Source: Spisula solida
Lineage: Eukaryota > Mollusca > Bivalvia > Venerida > Mactridae
DNA: 64,000 nucleotides
Assembly: GCA_947247005.1 (NCBI GenBank)
Contig: OX365949.1
Span: 8,442,001-8,506,000 of the forward strand
Direction of reading: 5' to 3'
A model generated the notes under the pieces. The model had not been told where the DNA came from, searched no databases, and saw only the letters and a list, made by a program, of their open reading frames with translations. A program made the translations under genes and the position numbers. Below, piece by piece: positions 47,399 to 59,900 of the stretch (position 1 is the first letter of the stretch; each line of letters starts with the position of its first letter).

Positions 47399-50300
47399 GT
47401 AAGCGTCCATCTACAATATACACAAGCATAACTTTACAAAAGATAATTAAAATTGGTTTCGGCCCACAACTAGTTCGCCCTTCAGCTCCCTACTAATATT
47501 TTTATTTGTAACACGGAAAACCTGTTAAAATCAAAAGAATAAAGCTAAATAAGTCGTTGTAAATGTGTATTCGTTCTAGTATCAGTTGTTGTTGTTGCTA
47601 AATCGTAGCATGTCGTTCTCACGATATCGAAACACAGTAGTCTAGATCACTGTTATTCGACCCTCGGTGTTATGTCCAGTCAATATTTTACATTTCCGTC
47701 TACTACTAACCTGTACAGCAAGGTAAACACTTTTTTATGTCATATGAAATCAATTACTGGACCTCTAGCCAGTCATACAAGCATTGTCTAGACTCCTCCA
47801 GCCACTTCCTTTATCTACTCGCACTGTACTGACGCGCACCTGCACACAATAACCGCAAGGTGGTGATGCAGTATCAATGGATAGATAGATGATGTGTATT
47901 TTCAGAGTTATTTGTCCTTGTTTAGGTCGATATGCGGCTATTTCGTAACCAGGCTTATTCGTAACCGTCCATTTTTGGCTTTTTCGTAACCATATTTCGG
48001 CTGATTCGTAACCGACCATAACAAGGCTCGACACTAACACTGGTCCAGAAGGACCAGTGAAAATTCTGGAGGACCAGTAACTGTCCTATTTACAAATTTG
48101 GCGCTTTTGCCCTGTCGGACCAGTGGCCAAAATAGTTAGTGTCTAGGCCTGCATAAATAAGCTCGAAATGCAATTTTCTATTCATTCCTTAAATATTAAC
48201 GAAATTATAAATACATTTTGAATATCAAACTATTTTAACACCTTTAAAACACATAATTTCTAGGATGATATAAGCCATATATATACAATATACTAGTCTT
48301 ATAATATGAATAAAAGCAATAAATCGGCGGTTACGAGTTCGCCGATACTATTTGGTTACAATTAAGCCTGGTTACAAAATGACCTGTGTACGTTTAGACC
48401 ACAGGCCTTCGATGTGATTTTATGGTCCTGAAAAAAAATATTATTCTAACTTCTACAAGGTCTCTAACAACAACTGAGGGTAGGGAATACAATCCTGTCT
48501 ATAAATCTATCATTTATTCACCGATCTTATCAATCTTGGTGTCAATTGTGAGAGGAAGGATTGTTCTTTAAGGAAAAATCACTGTCATAACATATGTTTA
48601 CACACAGCAAGTAATATCTGACCGCAAACAGTCACAAAACTTGTCAAAATGCTTGTCCGATAACATCTGATTGCAGAAATTCTCAGATTGTTCAACTATC
48701 GACGATATCGTAATGATTGAACAAAATCCTTTGATAGTTCTTTCCAGTACATCAAATGGAATAACCCGGTACCTTTAAAGTCTTGATAAATAGATTCAAC
48801 GTAACAAATCAAACATTTTTTCTTTGTTAGTTGTTGTTGGCCTATCAGAGCATGTTTGATATTTTCAGGTTATAGAAAACAGAGACTGAAGGCTGAGAAA
48901 AACGCACAATTGGAGAATGAAGCCAGGCTGTCTCATTATATTGCTTACTTACACGAAAAGTATGGTATGTGTAGACATTGTACTGTAGTACTACCTCTTA
49001 ATGTCTCTTTCAGTCTTTGTAGTACATTTGTAAAGATTTTGGATACAAAGTCTTATATCGTTAGTATTGTTGTACTTGTAGAAGACTCCGCAGTTTTATT
49101 TGCTTTCAAGTCACACTGACAGTATTCCAGTCACATGATTTAGAGATTAGCCAATCATAGTGCCTGACACTAGACTATTAAACCAAACAATGTCCTGGAG
49201 CTATCCTCATATATATACTAAATGGCATGCATGCAGCTATACAAGTATCATTTTTAACGCCTTTGGTATAAGTCACGGCCTGGGATCAAACTTGTAACCT
49301 CCCATTCTCGAGGCAGTCACTGGAACCACTCGACCGTTACAAACAGTAAGACTTTTAACAAATTCATTAAAAACTGATGATGGTCACTCATGTAAGAAAT
49401 AGTAAATTAAAAAGTAATACAGTTTTTAAAAAATATTAATTTAGGTTTAGTAGAAACATCTTCCGATATAACCTTGAGGGTTTTAATTGTCAGATCTTTG
49501 TATTTTAACATTATTGTATTATAATCCCACAGGAAATTTTGAAGAAGCTATCGGTGAACATAAACGAGCTGTTAGAATACTGGAAGCTTTATCCAAGAAG
49601 ATTGATATCGCCGTTGGTTACAGGACTCTCGGAGAATGTTATTGTAAACAGAAGGAATACAAGAAAGCATTGCACTTGCATGAAAAATACTTCTTGTTAG
49701 CAAAGTAAATGTTTCATTGTTTTATTTTACAAAAAATTCAAGATACTGTCTTTGTTTGGTACCTGTAAAAGATACCTTTCCAAACTGAAAAATATAAATT
49801 TTCCCTATTTCAAAGGACAAATATCCCAATCTGTTGAATCATGATTGCTTTATTGCTATATATACTGATAATAAGTTCAACTGAAATGATAGTGTCTTTA
49901 TTTCAGGGAATGTGATGATATCGTAGAACAACAGCGAGCCTTGACAACGATAGGAAACACGTTCCTTGAACAGAGTGGTGACAGAAACCTGAGTGTGAAA
50001 ACCAAACATTCTGCGTGTAGGAAGGCTGAGGAAGCTTATCTCAAAAGTCTCAAAATCTGTGATAAAATTAAAGGAACTATAGATGAGAAAGAGTATGTGG
50101 ATATGAGGGCCCGGAACTTCTACAATTTAGGTAAAATTGTTAAATCTTTACTTCCAACTGATTAACCAGAAATTCCAAAGAATGGTGAACACATTAACTG
50201 GGAGTTGTAGATATTGTCTTCACACAGGTACACTTTTGAATATTATGTTGTGGTAATTACATATTTCTCCAACATTGCTAATGAGAGATAAGCCTGTTGC

Positions 50301-53300
50301 TAACGTAAGATAGCTCTATCTTATATGAGCATACACATGACTTGCAGCAGACTATTTTAGTTTCGGTAATTATGTGTTAGTGACAATATTAAGCTAACAT
50401 TACAAACATAATAGGCTCTTTTAATAACCATTTAAAAAGCATTTTCTTCATTATAACATGACTGCATACGCTTTATTTTGTATCATGACCCTAATAAATG
50501 ATATGTATATTTCAGGTCTAGTTTATGAAGGATTGGAGGACACAAATAAAAGCATAGAGTATTTGAAGAAAGCTGTTTCTCTCAGCCAGTGAGTGCTATC
50601 TATAACACCGTGCAATATTTACGTCTTCCACATATAGTGGGAAGACATACTGATTTCGTGCTGGATATCTATCATTGATAATTTAAAGTTTGTCAGCGCT
50701 GTATAAGATTCTTAACCAAATGTCTGGGTATAGTGTCCTAGACCACCTTTATATACATATTTAGGCCTCTTTTTACAGATCTGTGATTTGACCCTTAAAA
50801 TTAAACTGACCCCTGAAAACCCATATATTGACGTCATTAGCGCACTGGAATACAAATTGAAGATTCTGACTGTTTCGCAGTTTTAAAAAAAAGCTCTGGA
50901 AAATTAAGATCTGAGTGTGTTATCTTACATTTGGAAAAATATCAGTGGAGTTGAACATATGCAATAAAAAGGTTATAAAGCAGGGCCGTTGTGCATTAAG
51001 TCGATATTGGCATACTAGTGTTACAGGGCTTCTTGGGGATATACTCAAGACAACACTTCGGCGTAGGTTCGAATTACGTTTTAATGATCAATATGCAGAA
51101 TAAGAAGTAGAAGAAGAAGCCTAAAACAAAAGAATAGCATGATTTAGCAATTTATACCAATAAGTTTTAACCAATACAGTATTTCATATTATCCAAGAAA
51201 TTCACTCGTTCTAATTCAATACATACAATTCCAAAGCAAATAAATAAAAACCTTACCACAGTAGTAAACATCTGATATCACTCAAACTTCAAAGTAATAA
51301 CATAATCAAAATGATTTGATTAATTAAGTATCTATTATTAGAAGATAAGTTGAGTCTGTCTCGTAAGAGATCTGACATAGGAGTGACAGTCAAACTCGTA
51401 TCGCTAGGGACGCGCAAACTCACATCTCATTCATCCAATCTGATCAAACCTTTCATACAACATATAAAACAGACAAGACAATTGGACAACAGGACAAACA
51501 ACAGGTTTTACAAACAGGTTTCACATAACACGCACGGACACTCATACTAATTGCCCTCCTCGGTAACTTCCGTCATTGCCCGTAACCCACGAACAATGAC
51601 GAAGATCTCCGATTTGGTCAATCGGCAGATGACAAAACAAGACGATACGATACAGTATTTACAAGAAACGGCGCATGCGTGATAAATATAATTAAAGTTT
51701 GCCGCATTAACCGTGCGGTGTTACCGCTAAAATGTCACACCGTGACACTAGGTTAGGTATTGGCTCGAGGGCTGAAGTATGCCAAATAAAGACGTAATGC
51801 CTGCCATCCCTGTGTAATAATCTATACTTTTATTAACTGGACCTTCTTGGTTAGTGGGCCGTTCCGACCCTTATTCCTTATTTACATCATTAATCAATTG
51901 TTCTCAAAGTTACCCCCACTATTTCAGGTCTCACAGTCTACTGGAAGTGTTGTTTATCTGTCAATGTTACCCCACTATTTAGGTCTCACAATCTACTGGA
52001 AGTGTTGTTTATCTGTCAATGTTACCCCACTATTTCAGGTCTCACATTATACTGGAAGTGTTGTTTATCTGTCAATGTTACCCCACTATTTTAGGTCTCA
52101 CAATCTACTGGAAGTGTTGTTTATCTGTCAATGTTACCCCACTATTTCAGGTCTCACAATCTACTGGAAGTGTTGTTTATCTGTCAATGTTACCCCACTA
52201 TTTCAGGTCTCACAATCTACTGGAAGTGTTGTTTATCTGTCAATGTTACCCCACTATTTTAGGTCTCACAGTCTACTGGAAGTGTTGTTTATCTGTCAAT
52301 GTTACCCCACTATTTCAGGTCTCACAATCTACTGGAAGTGTTGATTATCTGTCAATGTTACCCCACTATTTTAGGTCTCACAGTCTACTGGAAGTGTTGT
52401 TTATCTGTCAATGTTACCCCACTATTTCAGGTCTCACAATCTACTGGAAGTGTTGTTTATCTGTCAATGTTACCCCACTATTTTAGGTCTCACAGTCTAC
52501 TGGAAGTGTTGTTTATCAGTCAATGTTACCCCACTATTTCAGGTCTCACAATCTACTGGAAGTGTTGTTTATCTGTCAATTTTACCCCACTATTTTAGGT
52601 CTCACAATCTACTGGAAGTGTTGTTTATCAGTCAATGTTACCCCACTATTTTAGTTCTCACAATCTACTGGAAGTGTTGTTTATCAGTCAATGTTACCCC
52701 ACTATTTTAGGTCTCACAATCTACTGGAAGTGTTGTTTATCTGTCAGAAAGCACTGGGAGATATATGTGTACGAGAGGAAGACTCGGAACATGCTACTCT
52801 CTATCTACAAACTGCACATCAAACTGTCAGGAAGTTGAAAAATAAACAACAGGAAGTTGAGTGTCTTCTTGCAATGGCTCAGGTATATATAATATACAAC
52901 CAGGGGTGGTATTCATAAGGCGTCTTCGTTGAAAACTTAAATATTTTGACTTAAGTTAAAAATGAGTGTTGCATATATTGTGCACAAAATGAAGATTAAC
53001 CCATGTTTTCTTAGTGATTATAGTAGCTCTTTACATAATGATTTAAACCTATGCAAAAATCAATAATCTTGATTTTCATGTTTAGCTGACATATATCTTA
53101 AGATATTTTCATGTTTTTAAGAAAATTCTAAATTTTCTAATTACTTAGATGCTTTGTGAATCCCAGCCCAGGTCTATAGTCTAAACAAATTAACCTAATG
53201 CTCAACCACTATGCTTGAATATTTAACTAGCTTAATATAGTGGGGGAGACATATTGATTTTGTGCTGAATGTCTGGATGGATGGAAACAAAGTTTGTCAG

Positions 53301-56300
53301 CGCATGTTCTCCTTAACCATGGTTTGGATTTCAATTAAAAACTTCACATGGTGACATGAATACTTGGTACCAAGCCTATTAATGTTGTGCATATTGCCAG
53401 GAATTTCAGGTAGGCTGATTTTTGCATGTGCTTAGTGGGAGACATGCACTTCTGTGTTAAACCAATGGGTGAAAGTTTTCTGGCGCATGCCTGAACTTCT
53501 GGTTTTTGAGAATGTCAAAAGGCCCTTTTTTCATTATTCTCCCATTTTAAAAGTTGTCAATTTTTGAGAGGGTTTTTGAGTATTTCAAACTTTCACCCAT
53601 AAAAACTGATCTAGCTGATTTATTCCAGGTGTCAGTTTTATCAAAGAATATTCCACATTCACGGCATTTGTTGAAGAAAGCTCACAAACTGTGTCAGAAA
53701 AATGAAGATGAAAAGTTAAAAATTTATGAAGCATACAAAGCAGGTAGGTCAAATCTAACTGTTAAGACTACCCATTGGATCAGCGAAAATGTGCCTTAGT
53801 TGATAGGGGATTTCTCTTTCTGTTAAATATCATTGATATTTGTCTAATGAAAAATTTAGTCTATCGTCTTTTCAGACAGGTTTTGTAACAGTGGTCTTTG
53901 TTCACAGTTGATCTTCAACATTTTTATTGGAACACAGTTTCGGCAGAATTATGGGACTTTTTAGAAAACATGATTACAAAACAAAAAATGCTTCAAATGA
54001 ATTAGGCTGTTTTAACTTGCCTTGTCATTACATGGCAGAGGTTGTCATTATGTATCTATGATCATTATTGCTTGCTATGTACAATAAATTCTCACTATAT
54101 TCTTACAATTATGTAGAACATTAACGCCTCCTCGATAGCCTGGTGGTAGAGCGTCCACTTCGAGTGCTGGAGGTCCCGGGGTTGATCCCAGGCCGCATCA
54201 TACCCAAGACGAAATAAAAATGGTTCCAGAAATTCCCTTGCTAGATGCTCAGCATAAAAAGGGTAACTGGCTTCTCTTCTCTCATAACCTCGTGGTGATT
54301 GAAAACACCAGTAATGAGGCGTCGAGAGTTACTGATATAAGTCGGAAAAACTTGTTTCATGATCAACCTTAAATAAATTAGTATAAACTATGCAGAACAT
54401 TGATGCCTCGAACTTCCCTCAGGCTGACAAAATAGATCAAGCTATTTACCTGTTGAACGTTTGAGTCATGTACTATATACTGGCACATCAACATTTCTGT
54501 ATAATTTACAGTGGTATCCATGGAAACAACGACAAAGTCTCTACAGAAGACAAGCACAGAAGATATAAAGACCAGAATAGCATGCTATGATAAACTTGGT
54601 GATTGTGCTGCAGACTTGAAGTTGTTCAAACTTGCCATCAAATTTTATAGCAAAGAGGTACATACCATTTGGGTCTCAGAATTATTCTTAACATTCTTAT
54701 GCCACCACTTGTCACAATGTTATGTTAGTAATTCTGTTTCTACTGTCCAGTCAGGATCATGTCACGTCAGTTATTCTGTTTCTACTGTCCAGTCAGGATA
54801 ATGATAGAATGAGGCTGTGTTTAAGTTCACTATTACGGTGTAAAACCAAAAGTTTGATGGGCTGTTTTGTGGAGATTATAGTCTTGTTCCCATCCCAAAC
54901 GGTGCTACTTACGACGTTATAAGAATCATGCATATTTGAAATCTGCATCACAATGTGCTTCTAATGAGCCTATTATTATGAAAATCGGAACTTGTCATGT
55001 TGACCAAACCAAAGTTTAAAAAGCTTTTTCTTCCATAAGTAAAGAATAGTTTTTTTTCAGACAGTTTTTAGCTCACCTGCCACAAAGTGGCAAGGTGAGC
55101 TTTTGTGATTGTTTTTTGTCCGTCGTCCGTAGTCCGTCTGTCAGTTAAACTTTTAACCGTTAACACTCTAGCACTTTCAATTTTGCTTTGATCTTCATCA
55201 AACTTGGTCAGTAGTTGTACCTCAATGAAATCTAGGTCAAGTTCGAAGTTGGGTCATGTGGGGTCAAAAACTAGGTCAATAGGTCAAATAATAGGAAAAC
55301 CTTGTTAACACTCTGGAGGTCACATTTTTACTTAGATATTCATCAAACTTGGTCAGTAGTTGTACCTCAATAAAATCTAGGTCAAGTTCGAAGTTGGATC
55401 ATGTGGGGTCAAAAACTAGGTCAAAAGGTCAAATAATAGGATAACCTTGTTAACACTCTGGGGGCCACATTTTTGTTTTAATCTTCATGAAGTTTGGTCA
55501 AAATGTTTATCTTGGTTACCTTAAGGTCAAGTTCGAAGTTGGGTCATGTGTGGTCAAAAACTAGGTCATAAGGTCAAATAATAAGAAAACCTTGTTAACA
55601 CTTTGAGGCTACATTTTCACTTTGATCTTCACCAAACTTGGTCAGTAGTTGTATCTTAATGAAATCTAGGCAAAGTTCGAAGTTGGGTCATGTGGGGTCA
55701 AAAACTAGGTCAAAAGGTCAAATGATTGGAAAACCTTGTTAACACTCTGGAGGCCACATTTTTGCTTCAATCTTCATGAAGTTTGGTCAAAATGTGTATC
55801 TTGATGATCTTAAGGTCAAGTTTGAAGTTGGTTCATGTGGGGTCAAAAACTAGGTCAATAGGTCAAATAATAGAAAAACCTTATTAACACTCTTGAGGCC
55901 ATATTTTTGCTTCAATCTTCATGAAGTTTGGTCAAAATGTGTATCTTGATGATCTTAAGGTCAAGTTTGAAGTTGGTTCATGTGGGGTCAAAAACTAGGT
56001 CAATAGGTCAAATAATAGAAAAACCTTATTAACACTCTTGAGGCCATATTTTTGCTTTAATCTTCATTACTTTGGTCAAAATGTTTATCTTGATGACCTT
56101 AAGGTCACGTTTGAAGTTGGGTCATGTGGCTAAAAAACTAGGTCAATATGTCAAATAATAGCAAAACCGTTTTAACACTCTGGAGGCCTCCGTTTTGCTT
56201 TAACCTTCATCAAGTTTAGTCAAAATGTTTATCTTGATGACCTTAAGGTCAAGTTCAAAGTTTGGCCATGTTTAGCAGGTGAGCGCCCCAGGATCTATGA

Positions 56301-56893
56301 TCCTCTTGTTCTTGTTTTCTCAAAATATTGATTATGTATATTCATAATAATTATATTGACAGTATATCACACGATTCTAACTGGATTGCAAAATGAGTAC
56401 TAATAATATTCCTGTACTTCAGCTTCCATTTCGTTGTTCTTTCACGAAGCTGTTGTAAATGGTGTATTATTAAATATATTTATCTAAAAGGTGTTAACAG
56501 TAAAAACCTTAACGATAAACGCATTAAGGGAGTACTGTTTAGCGCTTGTAAATGATTTTATGCTTTGTATATGTAATGTGTATGCTTGTTTGTTCTTGTG
56601 CTTATCATGAAACTGTATAGATGTGTAATTGTATGAATACTTAGTATCTCTATTTTCTATGTTTTTCGTATGGGCGCGTGAGTATGTTGGTGTATGTGTG
56701 TGTGCGCGTGTAAGTTGCATGTGTACGTACATGTATGTGTGGGTGCTTACGTGTGTTAATGATATGTGAATAATAGCATTTTTTTTGCTGTTCGTTTTTC
56801 CCCGCGTTGTTCTCATGTTTCGATGTATATGTACATATCGTTATGTTTGTTAATATTGATATGCCACACTTCAGAAAATGGAGGAATAAAAAG

Positions 56894-56948
<55 letters not shown>

Positions 56949-59900
56949 AAATGTTTCAGCTATCAGCTAGTGTAGATTCTGGTCGAGATAAGAAGGATCT
57001 GATACCTATCTATATATCGCTGGCACAAACTTACTGTGACCGTGGACAATATGAGAAAGCTATTGGTTACTACAAGAAGGAGATAGAATGCTATCAGGAA
57101 GAGGAGTATGAGCAGGTATGTTGTGTGTGTCCGTTTATACAACATGATCTCACACCAAGGCTCCTACAATTCTGAAATAATCTTGATTTGCTGATTTTTT
57201 CTTTGCAAAATAAAAGTTATTTGATGAAAAAATTCAAGGAATTGACAAAGTTATAGTAATTTGAAGTTCCGTAATATGAATTTTAATAATAAAACAATGT
57301 TTTAGTTGATAACCTAGTTATTTTGTTGGGATGTGTGCTAATGGCACCCCCAACAGACTTGCAAGTTGTTATCAGGATTGGGCAAGATGCCTCAGTAGGA
57401 CCCTTGCAAAGACAAAATAAAATTGGTACCAGTAATTCTTTTGCTTGACTTCAGCAAAAATAGAAATTGGGTTCACTTCTCTCATTTCCCAGGCTACAAA
57501 AACTTGACTTTGACGCCTAGTAATTAAAAAAGTACTTGAAAAGTAATTGAATTATGAGACTTAAATCAACAATATTAGCTCTTGATTAAGTTTCATTGAT
57601 ATCGTGAATGAATGTGACCACATAATTAGAGTAAACATTGTCTGTATAACAAATTCTAATTCACCAGTTCCTGATATGTTAGACCTTGACTGTATAATGG
57701 CATGATTGCAGGTTTGTAGAAGTTGGTTAAATATCGCAACATACGAGGAGAAATGTGATAGATCATATAAGATGGTACAGATGTCGTATGTTAATGCTCA
57801 CAATGCTGCCAAAAAGGCAAGCAATCGAAGACTGCAGGTATGTGATCCATTATGAAAAAAATATTACTGTAAAATCATTAAATTTTCACGGGTATTAAAT
57901 TTCGCAGATTATGATAAAATGGTATTCATTAGGTTGTTTCTTAAATTTGTGGATGTAAAATATCGAAGAAACATCACTTGCTTCGTATTTTCGAGGGCAA
58001 TTATTCAATAGGACTTAATTTAGATCTTGTTCATCCGCTGAATCAACAAAATTATCCGCCTTGACTATTAATAATTTTGCAGTATATTATATTAACAGAA
58101 AACGTGGTCTACCTGAACCAAAGATTTACTCTTAACACTTTGTCAGTCCTAATGAGTTTTAAGTGAACAATGTTCCAGTGTATTTTCATATGAATTTATT
58201 AACCTGCTGTTTTGATGTCTTTGTCCATGAAAGGAATTAAAACACATTGTATTATATATTTTTTCATCTATTTATAGTTGTGGTCATTAAATTACTCAAA
58301 TGATAAAAAGATATCACAGAGGAAACAAAGGTGTACATAAATGATCGATGAAACACAGCTACGGCAAATAACTTAGCAGCATTCCGCGGAAAAAAATAGT
58401 GCAGCGGTTACTATGTCTTGTGTTGTCAAATGTGGAATATTGGCTATGTTAGAATGGAAATAAGGAATATATACCTGTGCTTTATTATATGATAAAACAC
58501 AGGTTCATATTCATTATTAAAATTTTCTTAAACAATGATTGTACTATAGCAGTATTGTTGTTTTTCAGTGCCGAGCCTTGTCTTGTTTGATAGATCTGTT
58601 CAAAGTGAACAAAGATGAGAAATTGATGAAGAAGACACAGGATCAGTTAGATCATGTCAAACATAAGTATGGTGTGTTAGATGTAGAATTAGAGGAGGAA
58701 AGTCAAGCTATAGAGGAAGATATAGAAGAGGGTATCACACTACCTGCTGATGATGATGTCGAAATGTCGGACCTTACTGAATCCGGTAACGCCAGTCACA
58801 ATGTGGACAGGGGTTCCACTAGCTTCTGAATCTGAAGTGTCATTTTGGTTCTTTAGACTAAATTGTGCCATTTTATAGGCAAAATACCCTCGGTTTAAAG
58901 AGAAAATGACTCTTTAATCCAAAATATTGAGGGTCAAAATATGGCGTTTTGGGAATTTCAAGGGTCAAAACCCCTACTTTCAAGTAAAATTGAACACCTG
59001 AGTGGATTTCAGTAAAATCAACTTTCCTTCATTGTAGGGTTATGAAGATAAAAGAAAGCGTTTTTTACAGATCATTCTATGATTGGTTTAGGAAAATTTT
59101 ATGTTTACAATTTATAAATTATTAAATATTTTGTAGTTATGTCAAAACAGTTTTGACCTTTGAAAAGATAAAATATTCCAGTCTTCTATCAAGTTCATTT
59201 TGTGGTGCATTTGTATCTAGGCTTGTATACATGGGTGAAAGTTTTCTGTTTTATGACAGACCTTCTTCTTCCAGTTAAGTACAGGTCCCACTCTGGGGCA
59301 ATATTGTACTTTATATTTACAAGATTGTGTGAGCGACGCACAAGTATTTACAGTGAAGAGTTAAAAAGGTTAAAGACGACACAGCACAATTCAGAAATTA
59401 AATAAAAACATGATTTTCTTTCTTACCAAGTTGTAATGAATAAGGATTACAATTATTATTTCGCAAGTGTCCCAGTGTGTATATGTTATCCTTTAATGGG
59501 CCTGATATATCCTGAATATTTTGTAAGTAAACTGACGAAAAGAGTGACTACATACACTGTTTCTCCTATAGTAGATCTAATATTATTAAATGCCCCCCCA
59601 TCTGCCATTAGGGGGTATATTTAATAATGGAAGAACGCTTTGTCCTAGGATCTTCAAACTTTACATGGAGGTTGGTTATCAACAGTAGATGACCCCTATT
59701 GATTTTGAGGTTAGTAGGTCAAAGGTCAAGGTCACTGACCTTAACTATTTCTAACTATTGGGGCATACATGTTTTACAAACATCTCTTGTTTACTTTTAA
59801 GTTTTAATTGAAAATTGTGATTTACCTGAAGCAGGGTCATTGTCTTGCTTGCAAAAATATATAAGCACAATTTTAACCAAATATAGCCCTTAGTGATACT

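Noticed and set aside
51847..52838. ORFs of 67-165 codons across the 56 bp array as a separate protein
   Set aside because: They are readings of the minisatellite; only the last unit joins a real exon (TONSL exon 6).
58786..58829. Extension of TONSL exon 11 to the stop at 58829
   Set aside because: The extra residues run into a CAGGGG-ended MITE, and the donor at 58786 has the phase needed by exon 12.
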